A stretch of 64,000 bases of DNA from Gemmata palustris (GCF_017939745.1 NZ_JAGKQQ010000001.1:7083299-7147298); one strand, 5' to 3'. Positions 7,988 to 16,905 are shown, counted from the stretch's first letter. Notes: a model not told the origin generated them from the sequence alone. Program-made: numbers and translations.

Positions 7988-10312
7988 CTATTTCGGCGGT
8001 TTCTCGTTCTTGGGAGGCATAGCACCGATTACGGCAATCTCCACTACCAGTTTTCGCATATTCAGGTTGTTATCGGCAAATATTTTCCGCAATTCTTCGG
8101 GCCTCGCAAGCCCATAAGCCCGGACGGGTTGCTTCACGAAGTAGTGGAACGCTTGCTGTGCGAAGGCGTACTGCGTTTCTTCGCTTGAGGCGAGGAACTT
8201 GGCCAGTTCCTTCGCGCCGGTGAATTTGGCCGTGACGCCGGCCCGCGCGTCGTAGCTGCCGGTCGCGTCCACGGTCTTCTTGTTGTCCTGCTCGCGGAAC
8301 CGACCGGCCGCGTCGAAGTTTTCCAGCGCGAACCCGAGCGGGTTCATGATCGTGTGGCACCCGGCACATGCGGGAGCCTTCGTTTGCAGCAAGACACGCT
8401 CACGGGTGGTCAGGCTGGGGTGCAGGTCCGGGGCAAGAGGTGTGAACGCTTCCATCGGCGGCTTGATGCCGATGCCGAGTAGCCCGCGCCCGATGAACAC
8501 GCCGCGGTGAATCGGCGACGTTTCCCCCGTGTATGCGAGCGACGAGAGAACGTAGGGGTGTGTGACGACGCCGGAGCGCTTGTCGGCCTCCAGTTTCACT
8601 TTCTGGAAGGGCGCTTCCGGCGGCAGTTTCGCACCGTAGAACTTCGCGAGCCGGCCGTTGAGATACGTTTCTTCGTTGAGGAAGAGTTGGCGGAAGTCGG
8701 CGTTGGGGCTTCCCATCACGTCGTCGAGGAACAGTTCCAGCGACGTGCGAAGATCGGACGCGAGGGCCGCGTCGAAATCGGGGAACCGCTTCGTGTCTTT
8801 CGGAAGTTCTTTGGCCTGATCGAGTTTCAGCCAGGCGAGCAGGAAATCGCGGAGCTTGGCCTTCGCACGCGGATCGTTCAGCATGCGCTCGGCGTGTTTG
8901 GCGATTTCGGCGCGCGTGCGCAATTTGTTCGCGGCCGCTGCGTCGAGCAGTTCCTTGTCGGGCGGCGAGTCCCATAACTCGAACGCGAGCCGGGACGCGA
9001 TCGTGTACTGTTCAGGTGCCCCAGCCGCGTCGGGGTAGAGGAAGCGGGGCGATTTCAGCACGATCAGAACGACGCGCTTCACCGCGAGTTGCACATCGTC
9101 GCCGGCCGCTTCAAATTGCCGGTCGATGTACAGGGCTTTCTCGGGTTCCGTCAGCGGGTGACGCAGCGCACGCTCTGCGAACGTCCGGCAAAACGCTTTG
9201 GTCTTCGCAACGCGATCGGCCGAATTGGGTTGCGCGCCGCTCAATTCGGGCAGTTTCGCGACAATGTACGCGGCCGTTTCGAGCGCCCCTTCGGTGGTCG
9301 CGGCTTCCCACTCCTTCGAGACGGTGGTGCCGCGTTCCCAGCCGAAACTGCGGTCGTCGGGCGGAAACGGCGCTTCGATCACTGCGACTTCCGGGAACTT
9401 CTGAGGCGTGAGGTGCTTCGCGGAGATCACCTCGATCGCGCGCCCGGGGCGCTTCCAGTTGAGCGAAACGAACGCGGGTTTAACGGGCGGGTTCGGGTTC
9501 GTTTTCGAGTCGTCCACGCCCTGTTTGGCCTTCGAGAACTCCAGCCGGATCGGGTACGCGCGCCCGGCGAGGAGGAACACGTTCGCCTTGAACTCGGTGT
9601 CGGTGCCGGACTTCACCCAGGCATCGAGGACGGCTTTGCGGTTGTCGTTGACCCACAACCGCAGTGCGTGATCGGTGCGCACAACGAACTCGTACATTCC
9701 GGTTTCGGGCGCCCACACCGAGCCTTCCCACTTGATGCAGAACGTGTGCGGGTCGAACTTTTCCTTCGCGTCCGGGGCTGTGGCCGGTCCCTCTTTGCCG
9801 AAATCGAACTTCACCTCGGCGTCGCTACGATCGATCAGCCGCTTGTTCCCCTGGAACCCGCGGGCGTTGAAGTATTCGCCCCGAAGTCCTTGCTTGTCTT
9901 CCGGTTTCGGTTGCCCCCGGAAACTGCCGATCACGTCCGCGATGCTGTTGCGGTACTGCTTGATCGTGAGACGCGCGAGTTCTACTCGGGGTGGGTTGAG
10001 TTTTGCTTGTGCGTTGGGGGAGTAGAAAGCGTCGTGCATGTACTCGGCGACGCGCTTCGATCCCGCGGCGTCGAGCAGTTCCGGCGCGCCGTCGGGCATG
10101 GTGAGATCGACAACGTGTGCGAGCTGCGCGACCGATTTGTCGCCGATGAGCGGTAGCGGGTAGTTCTTCGCGCCCTCGCCCTTCGCCCCGTGACACTTCG
10201 CGCACATCTGACGGTAGATCACTTCGCCGCTTTTCTCTTGGGCGTTCGCGAAGGGAACGAGTGCGAGCAGCGCGACGAACGTAAAACCGAATTTCGGCAG
10301 GGAAGAGATCAT
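7988..10312 (-). CDS. DUF1592/DUF1588/DUF1587 planctomycete cytochrome with PA14-like domain
   Basis: A 774-residue exported protein with a signal peptide at about residues 1-24. A first heme motif CAKCH (37-41) sits in a cytochrome c-like N-terminus. A DUF1587-like segment with ARLTIKQYRNSIADVIG follows at about 110-130. A PA14-like block begins GLRGEYFNARGF (about 145-290). DUF1592 and DUF1588 regions come next, with a second heme motif CAGCH (649-653) in APACAGCHTIMNPLGFALE. A short DUF1585-type end closes the protein. Domain order is normal for the family. The DUF1552 gene follows. These proteins are thought to work in periplasmic electron transfer or polymer use, but no reaction is proven. 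The gene is divergent from the disrupted dehydrogenase at 10513. Confidence 0.93.
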   Translation of the reverse strand: MISSLPKFGFTFVALLALVPFANAQEKSGEVIYRQMCAKCHGAKGEGAKNYPLPLIGDKSVAQLAHVVDLTMPDGAPELLDAAGSKRVAEYMHDAFYSPNAQAKLNPPRVELARLTIKQYRNSIADVIGSFRGQPKPEDKQGLRGEYFNARGFQGNKRLIDRSDAEVKFDFGKEGPATAPDAKEKFDPHTFCIKWEGSVWAPETGMYEFVVRTDHALRLWVNDNRKAVLDAWVKSGTDTEFKANVFLLAGRAYPIRLEFSKAKQGVDDSKTNPNPPVKPAFVSLNWKRPGRAIEVISAKHLTPQKFPEVAVIEAPFPPDDRSFGWERGTTVSKEWEAATTEGALETAAYIVAKLPELSGAQPNSADRVAKTKAFCRTFAERALRHPLTEPEKALYIDRQFEAAGDDVQLAVKRVVLIVLKSPRFLYPDAAGAPEQYTIASRLAFELWDSPPDKELLDAAAANKLRTRAEIAKHAERMLNDPRAKAKLRDFLLAWLKLDQAKELPKDTKRFPDFDAALASDLRTSLELFLDDVMGSPNADFRQLFLNEETYLNGRLAKFYGAKLPPEAPFQKVKLEADKRSGVVTHPYVLSSLAYTGETSPIHRGVFIGRGLLGIGIKPPMEAFTPLAPDLHPSLTTRERVLLQTKAPACAGCHTIMNPLGFALENFDAAGRFREQDNKKTVDATGSYDARAGVTAKFTGAKELAKFLASSEETQYAFAQQAFHYFVKQPVRAYGLARPEELRKIFADNNLNMRKLVVEIAVIGAMPPKNEKPPK

Positions 10313-11259
10313 TCTTGTTGCCGTGAGAACGGGAGCGAATGCGTGAGGCGGGCGGAGCGTAACTGCATTCTAATGATAGCGTGGAGATGAGTGGTGCGGG
10401 AGTCAAACGCGCCGGGAGCGGCGGATTTTGGTTTTTACTCCGAAGGGGTAGTATCTCATAGCCCTGGGTCGATCGCGAAGCGCGCGCCCGTGGACACTGA
10501 AGGAGATTCACAATGCCTCTGCCCCGCGTGCTCGCCGATCTTCCGGTGTCATCAGCCGTGCTGGAGTTGCTCGGCGGGCGCGTCGAACTCGTACCCTGGA
10601 ACGCGACCGGGCGCGTGGACGCGATCTACACCTACGGTCACCCGACCGTTGACGCGGCGATGATGGACCGCTTCGCGGGCTCGAAGGTCATCAGTAACTT
10701 CGGCGTGGGCGTCGATCACATTGATGTGAAGGCGGCGACCGAGCGCAATATCCCGGTCGGGAACACCCCTGGCATCCTTGATGGTGCGACGGCGGACCTC
10801 GCGTTCGCGCTCATCCTCGCGGCTGGTCGGCGCATTGTGGAAGGCGACCGCTACGCACGCGGGCCGGACTTCACGCGGTACGACCCGTCGTACATGCTCG
10901 GGCGCGAGGTCCACGGCAGCACGCTCGGGGTGTTCGGGATGGGGCGCATCGGCCGGCAGGTCGCGATGCGCGCGAACGGCTTCGGGATGAAGGTGCTGTA
11001 CCACAACCGCAACCGGAGCGACGAGGCCGAAGTCGCGCTGAAGGCTCGGTACGCGACGAAGGACGAATTGCTCGCCGCCGCCGACTATGTCGTACTCACG
11101 GTACCACTCACACCCGAAACGCGCAGTTTCATCGGTCGGGCCGAACTCGCGAAAATGAAGCCCACCGCGACGCTGGTGAACGTCGCACGCGGAGCGGTCG
11201 TTGATAAAGACGCCCTCACGGAAGCACTTTCGGCGAAACGCATCTTCGCGGCGGCCCTC

Positions 11260-11266
11260 GACGTAA
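11260..11266. repeat. 7-bp target-site duplication, left copy
   Basis: GACGTAA occurs here and again at 12739-12745, directly abutting the two ends of the insertion sequence. Removing the IS and one copy restores the dehydrogenase reading frame (codons for LDVTDPE). An eighth base (C) also matches on both sides, but the left one is better read as the first base of the IS terminal repeat. Confidence 0.85.
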
Positions 11267-12738
11267 CTGTACTTTGCGCGACTTCCTGTATTCGAGCGGC
11301 TGAGGCTTAGCGTGTAGACAGGCGCCGGCCCGTCCGAGACGATGGGGTTACCACACCACCCTCGCCCCGGACGGACGCGGCCATGCCATCATCGCATCCG
11401 CTACCCTCGTCGTGCCACTGGTTTTCGGTTCTCGCGGCGGCGTTAGACCCACGATCGGCTCCGCGGCTGGCATGGTTGCTGGTCGGAGCCGTTCTGGCTC
11501 GGGGCCGGCGCACCGTTACGACCTGGATTCGGTCCGCCGGGCTGAGCGATGAGTATCGCCCGTGCTACACCACGGTGGCCGCGCTGGGGGCCGGACCGAC
11601 CGCGCGGCGTCACACCTGCTGCGGGAGGTCGTGAGGCCCCTGGCGGCGGAGGCCAGACGGCTCACGTTGGCCCTGGATGACACCCCAACGGAACGATACG
11701 GGGCAACGGTACAAGGGGCCGGGGTGCACCACAACCCGACGCCCGGGCCGGCCGGCGGACCGTTCGTGTACGGGCACGTGTGGGTGGTCCTCGGGCTCCT
11801 GGCCCGGCACCCCTCTTGGGGCATCGTTGCGCTCCCGCTGCTGGCCCGGTTGTACGTGCGCGCAAGGACCTTCCGGGGATCCCGGCGAGGACCCGGCCCG
11901 GGTTCCGGACCAAGCTGGAACTGGCCGTCGAGTTGGTGCGGTGGGCCGCCTCGTGGCTCGGGCACCTGGGCAAGCCCCTCTGGGTGGTGGCCGACGGGGC
12001 GTACGCCAAGGCCCCGGTACTCAAGCCCCTGCGGGAGCTCGGGGTGACGGTGGTGAGCCGACTGAGGAAGGACTCGGCCCTGTGGTCCGTGCCCGGCCCG
12101 CGGGGCCCCACCAGCGGACCGAACCGGACCTATGGGGACCAGCGAATCGAGTTGGCCAAGCGAGCCGGACAGACCCGCGGGTGGGCCACCGGGACGTTCG
12201 ACTTGTACGGGAAACCGACGGAGAAGAAGTACAAGACGTTCGTGGCCACCTGGCGCCCGGCCGGTGGGGCGATTCGCGTCGTTCTGGTGGACGAGCCCAC
12301 CGGGTGGGTGGCGTTCTTCTGCACCGACACCGCCGCGCCGGTGGGCGACATCCTCGGAAGTGTCGCGAGTCGCTTCAGCCTGGAGATCGCGTTCCGCGAT
12401 CTGAAAGAAGTTGTCGGGGCGGGTCAGCAGCAGGTGCGCCTCGTGCGGGCCAACGTCGGGGCGTTCCACGTGTGCCTGTGGGCGCTCACGATGACCGAAG
12501 CTTGGGCCTGGAATCGGGATGCCAAGGCGTTGGCCGGGCACCGGGCCGCAAGTCCATGGGACGACGGGGAACGGCGACCGAGTCACGCGGATAAGCGCCG
12601 CGCCTGGCGCCGTGAGCTACTGCGGAACGAAATTCAGGCGGTTCTGCGGCCCGGGATCAACGAGGCCGAATTACAAGTCGCCGCCGAACGACTACTCGAC
12701 TTGGCCGCTTAATGGTGATGAAGTTGCGCAAAGAGCAG
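11267..12738 (+). mobile_element. Insertion sequence, 1,472 bp, with 19-bp imperfect terminal inverted repeats
   Basis: The left end CTGTACTTTGCGCGACTTC (11267-11285) and the reverse complement of the right end, CTGCTCTTTGCGCAACTTC (12720-12738), agree at 16 of 19 positions. Both ends are flanked by the direct repeat GACGTAA. The element carries one transposase gene in the same orientation as the host gene. The transposase is of the DDE type (IS4-like group). I cannot assign a named IS family; the 7-bp duplication argues against the 4-bp-duplicating IS701 group. The preserved duplication and clean restoration of the host frame suggest a fairly recent insertion. Confidence 0.9.
11383..12712 (+). 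pseudogene. DDE transposase broken by two apparent frameshifts
   Basis: The protein is spread over three frames. Frame one runs 11383 to about 11590 (through DEYRPCYTTVAALG). Frame three runs about 11590-11870 (ASHLLREVVRPLAAEARRLT, then LALDDTPTERYG with the first Asp). Frame two runs about 11870-12712, with the second Asp in WVVADGAYAKAP and the Glu in FSLEIAFRDLKEVVG. Each shift fits a single-base loss, for example near the GCGCGCAAGGAC run at 11860-11875. All three acidic catalytic residues survive, but not in one frame. Sequencing error at these two GC-rich points is an alternative. Programmed frameshifting is unlikely because two shifts in the same direction would be needed and no slippery A-run is present. 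Confidence 0.82.
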
Positions 12739-12745
12739 GACGTAA
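12739..12745. repeat. 7-bp target-site duplication, right copy
   Basis: GACGTAA matches the left copy at 11260-11266 and is the first in-frame part of the dehydrogenase 3' fragment. Confidence 0.85.
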
Positions 12746-12950
12746 CCGACCCGGAACCGTTGCCGCGCGACCACCCGCTCTTGAAGCTCGATAACGTCAT
12801 CATCACCCCGCACCTCGGCAGCGCGACCGAAGAAACCCGCCGGCGCATGGCGGAACTGTCGGTCGTGAACCTGTTTGCGGGCCTGGAGGGGAAGGAACTG
12901 CCGTTCCGCGTGCGGTGATTCCTGAGACCGCGGGCATCTTGCCCGCTCTT

Positions 12951-13116
12951 GCATCGGGCGAACGGCCGGTGTGAGCCGGCCGGTGGTGCCACACGCGAAC
13001 GGCTGATGGAGTGCCGTGAATAGGCCCGGCTGCTCGGGATCGTGTTGATCCTGTGAATCCTGTCAAAGCTCGTGGTGGTTTCACCGGCCGGCTCACACCG
13101 GCCGTTCGCCCGATGC
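12951..13116. repeat. REP-like family B inverted pair with 35-bp perfect arms
   Basis: The 28-nt units at 12957-12984 and 13083-13110 carry TGTGAG in place of TGTAAG in the hairpin loop. The identity extends outward by six bases (GCATCG) and inward by one, giving perfect 35-bp arms (12951-12985 and 13082-13116). The 96-nt spacer contains TGTTGATCCTGT (13043-13054), the complement of the ACAGGATCAACA core in the pair at 6403-6507. The element fills most of the gap between the dehydrogenase remnant and the LolA-like gene. Confidence 0.9.
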
Positions 13117-13236
13117 AATGCCCCGATCCCGGGTGAAATACGCTACTTCGGCCGTCGTCACAGTTTGCGAGAAATATTCTCACCCGTGTCCCGAATAGCA
13201 AGTGCATCGCCCGGCCCATCCCGAACGGAGTGCCTC

Positions 13237-14001
13237 ATGTCTCGCTCACGTCTGTTGCTCCTGTCTACCGCTGCCGCATTTGTGGTCGCGTTCGTGCCCG
13301 CCGGGGCGCGGGCCGCGGACGAACCGAAGGACATCATCGAGAAGGCGATCAAGGCCCACGGTGGCGCGGACGCTCTCACGAAGAACAAGGCCGCGCAACT
13401 GAAGACGAAGGGCAAACTCAACATCCCCGGTGTGGGCGAGGTCGAATTCACGCAAGAAACCGCCTTCATGATCCCCGACAAGATCAAAGAGTCACTGGAG
13501 TTCAAGGTGATGGGCCAGAACGTGAGCCTGCTCACGCTCATCAACGGCGACAAGGTCACGGTCGAGGTGAACGGCAAGGAGATCGACGGCGCGGGCGACA
13601 AGGTGAAGGACGCACTGAAGGGCGTCGGGCACATGATGGAAGTCGCCCGCCTGGTGCCGGTGCGGGGCAAGGGGTACGAACTGAGCCTCATCGGTGACGA
13701 CAAAGTGGGCGACAAAAAGGTGGTGGGCGTCCGCGTGTCGAAGAAGGGCGAGAAGGACGTGAGCCTGTACTTCGACAAGGAAACGTTCCTGATCGCGAAG
13801 ATCGAGCACCGCACCATCGATCAGGCGACCGGGAACGAGATCACCGAGGAGCGGATGCCCAGTGATTACTCGAAGACCAAGGAAGGGTTGATGGCTCCCA
13901 AGAAGATCACGGTCAAACACGACGGGAAAGATTTCCTCGAAGCTGAAGTGCTCGAAATGAAGTATTTCGAGAAGCTCGACGACAGCGAATTCAAGAAGTA
14001 A
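13237..14001 (+). CDS. Exported LolA-like (outer membrane lipoprotein-sorting fold) protein
   Basis: The start is the ATG at 13237, preceded by GGAG six bases upstream. The 254-residue product has a clear signal peptide (MSRSRLLLLSTAAAFVVAFV, cleaved near ARA-AD). The mature part opens DEPKDIIEKAIKAHGGADAL, the usual opening of LolA-like single-domain proteins. Strand-rich repeats follow, such as LNIPGVGEVEFTQETAFMIP and VSLYFDKETFLIAKIEHR. This fold binds lipophilic ligands in LolA and LolB. Here ligand and role are unknown. Planctomycetes have many such proteins, so a true lipoprotein carrier role should not be assumed. The gene stands alone, with a nested inverted repeat after it. Confidence 0.8.
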   Translation: MSRSRLLLLSTAAAFVVAFVPAGARAADEPKDIIEKAIKAHGGADALTKNKAAQLKTKGKLNIPGVGEVEFTQETAFMIPDKIKESLEFKVMGQNVSLLTLINGDKVTVEVNGKEIDGAGDKVKDALKGVGHMMEVARLVPVRGKGYELSLIGDDKVGDKKVVGVRVSKKGEKDVSLYFDKETFLIAKIEHRTIDQATGNEITEERMPSDYSKTKEGLMAPKKITVKHDGKDFLEAEVLEMKYFEKLDDSEFKK

Positions 14002-14021
14002 CACACGCCGCTTTGTGCTGA

Positions 14022-14126
14022 GGGAGGGCTTTCGACGGGTAGCGGAACGAATCGAGCGCGACGGGCGAAATTCACTTTCTTGGTCCCGATCGCGCTCGAT
14101 CTTGTTATCCTGTCGAAAACCCTCCC
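14022..14126. repeat. Nested imperfect inverted repeat (family G)
   Basis: The outer arms GGGAGGGCTTTCGAC (14022-14036) and GTCGAAAACCCTCCC (14112-14126) pair with one mismatch. Inner arms ATCGAGCGCGA (14051-14061) and TCGCGCTCGAT (14090-14100) pair perfectly. The structure occupies most of the gap between the LolA-like gene and the isomerase gene. It ends about 20 bp before the ATG at 14147, so it could act as a terminator or mask the downstream leader. Confidence 0.65.
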
Positions 14127-14146
14127 CCCACGGTTTGAAGCGACCC

Positions 14147-15043
14147 ATGCCGCTCCGCATTTCTGCGTTCCCCAAGTGCTACCTCGAAGCGATCGCCGGC
14201 GAACGGAGCATGACCGTTTTCGAGTGGATCGAGATGGCCAAGGCGCTCGACTGCGACGGCCTGGAGATGTACGAGGGGTTCTTCACCAGTCTCGAACCGG
14301 GCTACCTCGACTCCGTGGGCGACGCGATCCGCGCGACCGGGCGCGTCATGCCCATGCTCTGCTGCTCACCGGACTTCACCAACCCCGACGCGGACGCCCG
14401 CAAACGCGCCATCGACAAAGAAGTCGAGATGGTCCGCGTCACGCGGCGGCTCGGCGGCCCTCGAACCGTGTGCCGCGTGCTCAGTGGCCCGCGATACCCG
14501 GACGTCGCGCGCGAACAGGGCCTCGGGTGGGTGGTCGAGTGCATCAACGCGGTGCTTCCCGTCGCGCGGGAGTGTGATGTGATCCTCGGCCTGGAGAACC
14601 ATTACAAGGACGGGTTCTGGAAGTACCCGGAGTTCGCACAGAAGAAGGACGTGTTTCTCGATCTGGTGAACGCGATCCCGGACCGGACGCACTTCGGCGT
14701 GCAGTACGACCCCTCGAACGCGGTCGTGGCTGGTGACGATCCCATCGAGTTACTTCGAGCCGTTGCGGACCGCGTGGTGAGTATGCACGCGAGCGACCGA
14801 TACCTCGCGGACGGCGCCACGCTCGACGACCTCCGCGCTGCGGACGGCAGCATTGGTTACTTCGACAAGCTCCGCCACGGCGTCACCGGTAAGGGGCTGA
14901 ACGACTTCGACGCGATCTTCCGCATTCTCGCGGAGCACAACTACCGTGGGTGGGTGAGCATCGAAGACGGCATGAACGGCATGGGCGAGATGGCCGAATC
15001 GCTCGCGTTCCTGCGAAACGTCACCGCCAAGTATTTCCCGTAG
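14147..15043 (+). CDS. Sugar phosphate isomerase/epimerase family protein (xylose isomerase-like TIM barrel)
   Basis: A 298-residue cytosolic protein starting MPLRISAFPKCYLEAIAGER. An in-frame longer version would run back through the inverted repeat and is unlikely. Segments typical of the AP_endonuc_2/COG1082 barrel are present. ALDCDGLEMYEGFF lies on an early strand, VILGLENHYKD carries a metal-binding Glu/His, FGVQYDPSNAVVAG an Asp, VSMHASDRYL a His, and WVSIEDGMNG a late Glu. These acidic and His residues normally bind a divalent metal. The substrate is unknown. The following gene encodes a Gfo/Idh/MocA oxidoreductase on the same strand, and the two families often work together on sugars or inositols. 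Confidence 0.9.
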   Translation: MPLRISAFPKCYLEAIAGERSMTVFEWIEMAKALDCDGLEMYEGFFTSLEPGYLDSVGDAIRATGRVMPMLCCSPDFTNPDADARKRAIDKEVEMVRVTRRLGGPRTVCRVLSGPRYPDVAREQGLGWVVECINAVLPVARECDVILGLENHYKDGFWKYPEFAQKKDVFLDLVNAIPDRTHFGVQYDPSNAVVAGDDPIELLRAVADRVVSMHASDRYLADGATLDDLRAADGSIGYFDKLRHGVTGKGLNDFDAIFRILAEHNYRGWVSIEDGMNGMGEMAESLAFLRNVTAKYFP

Positions 15044-15380
15044 GGAGCCACAGCCCCAAGCACGAAGCAGAAATTTTTGAACCTATGTGTATTTCCGTTC
15101 ACTTGGTGGGTATAATTTCACTGCATTCGCGGTGTTCACTCACCATGTGACGAAATGCACGGGGCATTCCGCTTGTCGGGAAGCAAGAATGTTGGCAATT
15201 GTTAGCCGTTTGGGGCGCTCCGCCAAAGGGCGAAAACGCGGATGAGCTGGAAATCTCAGCGTTTCGTGATGCGCGGAGCGGGTACGGCTCCCGGGCGGGC
15301 CAAAATGTTAGCAAATGTTACCCTGGCGGCGTGGGGCGGAACTTTTCGGCCGTAATTGCAACTCGAAGTGAAGCTCTCCC
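15044..15380. other. Intergenic region, lower G+C, possible -10 box
   Basis: This 337-bp gap is less GC-rich than its surroundings. It contains TATAAT at 15111-15116 but no good -35 at the proper distance. GTTAGCAAATGTTA-type words occur at about 15190-15320. I see no convincing gene. It presumably carries the promoter of the downstream oxidoreductase. Confidence 0.4.
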
Positions 15381-16616
15381 ATGACGCCAATGCGTGTTGC
15401 TCTCGTCGGTTGCGGAAAGGTCGCGGGCATTCATGCGACCGCACTTGCAGCGATACCGGAAGCGGAATTCGTCGCGGCGTGCGACGTGAACGCCGATCGC
15501 GCGAATGCCTTCGCTGCAAAATATGGTGCCCGACCGTTCACCGACCTCGGCACGATGCTCCGCGACGCGCGCCCGGGCGCTATCATCATCGGTACGCCAC
15601 ACCCGATGCACGCAGAAGCCGCAATTCGGGCCGCGGAAGCCGGCGTTCACGTCCTCGTCGAGAAGCCGCTCGCCGCGAGCGTCGCGGATTGCGACCGGAT
15701 GCTGGCGGCCGCCAAGAAGGGCGGCGCTACGCTCGGTGTCATCAGCCAGCGCCGGTTCCTGGAGCCGGTTCAGCGCATGAAGCGCGCGATCGATGAGGGC
15801 AAGATCGGGAAGCCGGCGCTCGGCGTCTTCATCCAGTACAGTTGGCGCGACGCGGCGTACTACCTCTCGGACCCGTGGCGCGGGAAGTGGGACACCGAGG
15901 GCGGCGGCGTGCTCGTGAACCAGTCGCCGCACCAACTCGACATCCTCCTGTGGCTCATGGGGCCGGTCGCCGAAGTGAGCGGTTACTGGGCGAACTTGAA
16001 CCACCCGACCGTGGAAGTGGACGATACCGCGGTCGCATCGATCCGGTTCAAAAACGGTGGGCTGGGTTCGATCATCACGAGCCTTTCACAGAAGCCGGGC
16101 ATTTACACGAAGGTCCACATCCACGGTTCCCTCGGCGCATCGGTCGGAGTCGAAACGGACCGCGGCGCGACGTTCATTGCGGGCGTGTCGGAGATCGCGG
16201 AACCGCCGCTCACCGATCTGTGGACCGTTCCCGGCGAAGAAAAGCACCTTGCCGAATTTCAAGCGCAAGACCGGGCGAGTTTCGCCAGTGTGAACGCCAC
16301 GGTTTACTACCACATGCTCCAGATTCGCGACTTCCTGCAAGCGATCCGCGAGAACCGCTCGCCGCTCGTGACCGGCGAGGACGGGCGCGCGGTGGTGGAG
16401 CTGTTCAGCGCGATTTACCGCTCCAATCAAGAGAAACGAGCGATCACGCTACCGCTCGCGCCACCGGAAGAGAAGTGGGCCGTGTGCCGCACCGACGACA
16501 CCGGCAACACGTTCATCGTGCGCGAGCACCTCACGCGCGCGGAGGCCGATCGCGTCGTGGCCGAGTTCGAGGCGCGCGGCCACAAACAGACGTACTGGAC
16601 GGAGCGCGAGAAGTAA
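15381..16616 (+). CDS. Gfo/Idh/MocA family oxidoreductase
   Basis: A 411-residue protein starting MTPMRVALVGCGKVAGIHA; the GxGxxxG-type loop binds NAD(P) at about residues 9-15. VHVLVEKPLAASVADCD carries the family EKP motif. The C-terminal alpha/beta domain includes DTEGGGVLVNQSPHQLDILL, whose His fits the catalytic region of the family. Length is slightly above the usual 340-390, with an added C-terminal stretch ending GHKQTYWTEREK. No signal peptide is visible, so it is probably cytosolic. Together with the preceding TIM-barrel protein it may oxidise or epimerise a sugar, but the substrate is not evident. Confidence 0.92.
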   Translation: MTPMRVALVGCGKVAGIHATALAAIPEAEFVAACDVNADRANAFAAKYGARPFTDLGTMLRDARPGAIIIGTPHPMHAEAAIRAAEAGVHVLVEKPLAASVADCDRMLAAAKKGGATLGVISQRRFLEPVQRMKRAIDEGKIGKPALGVFIQYSWRDAAYYLSDPWRGKWDTEGGGVLVNQSPHQLDILLWLMGPVAEVSGYWANLNHPTVEVDDTAVASIRFKNGGLGSIITSLSQKPGIYTKVHIHGSLGASVGVETDRGATFIAGVSEIAEPPLTDLWTVPGEEKHLAEFQAQDRASFASVNATVYYHMLQIRDFLQAIRENRSPLVTGEDGRAVVELFSAIYRSNQEKRAITLPLAPPEEKWAVCRTDDTGNTFIVREHLTRAEADRVVAEFEARGHKQTYWTEREK

Positions 16617-16659
16617 CTGGTCGGGGAGCGAATTGGCGCCTGGCGCTCGGGTTCAACAG

Positions 16660-16905
16660 CTATGGTTTCGGTTTGCGGAGTTCTTCTACGAGCGACCGGA
16701 GTTCCCGCACTTCTCTTTCGAGTTGTTGGACGCGCAGTTCCAGCACGCGGACGACCGACACCATCGGCCCGTGTCGGCGCACCAGTTCGGAGAACGCAGC
16801 CGCGTCAGTGTGCGCGAAGAAGCGCTCAAGAAGGCGCGCGTTCTCCTCCGGCTCCGCCGTCAACCTCCGAAACTGGTTCACCGTCCGGGCGTCGTTCGCG
16901 GCCAT
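16660..16905 (-). CDS. Short ORF resembling a truncated ECF sigma factor N-terminus plus coiled coil
   Basis: An 81-residue product with GGGGAAG just upstream of the ATG. Residues about 20-48 (NARLLERFFAHTDAAAFSEL, then VRRHGPMV) match the opening of Gemmata-type ECF sigma factors. The rest of sigma region 2 and all of region 4 are missing. Instead the protein ends in a heptad-like helix (VLELRVQQLEREVRELRSLV). It could be a decayed sigma factor or a small regulator keeping only the N-terminal helix. The opposite strand is also open over this stretch, so the coding call is moderate. Confidence 0.55.
   Translation of the reverse strand: MAANDARTVNQFRRLTAEPEENARLLERFFAHTDAAAFSELVRRHGPMVSVVRVLELRVQQLEREVRELRSLVEELRKPKP

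Larger units (their letters stand above)
10513..12918 (+). pseudogene. D-2-hydroxyacid dehydrogenase gene split by an insertion sequence
   Basis: The 5' part (10513-11266) encodes an NAD-dependent D-2-hydroxyacid dehydrogenase, with GMGRIGRQVA as nucleotide-binding loop and VNVARGAVVD carrying the catalytic Arg. After AALDV the reading frame enters the IS and stops at 11310. The 3' part resumes at 12739 as [16 protein letters not shown] and runs through [10 protein letters not shown] to the stop at 12916-12918. It supplies the catalytic Glu and His. Joining both parts gives an uninterrupted family-typical protein of about 310 residues. The truncated product lacks Glu and His, so it should be inactive. 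AGGAG lies upstream of the ATG. The substrate of the intact ancestor cannot be told from the sequence. Confidence 0.93.

Noticed and set aside
11260-11267. 8-bp instead of 7-bp target duplication
   Set aside because: The eighth base is the first base of the better-aligned 19-bp terminal repeat (CTG on both ends), so 7 bp is preferred.
11590-11875. Programmed frameshifting in the IS transposase
   Set aside because: Two shifts in the same direction would be needed, and there is no A6G-type slippery site or following stem; decay or sequencing error is simpler.
6403-13116. CRISPR array
   Set aside because: The repeats are inverted pairs thousands of bases apart without regular spacers, and no cas gene is present.
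15099-15314. 71-residue minus-strand open frame in the intergenic region
   Set aside because: No ribosome site, no recognisable family, no coding bias; left as non-coding.
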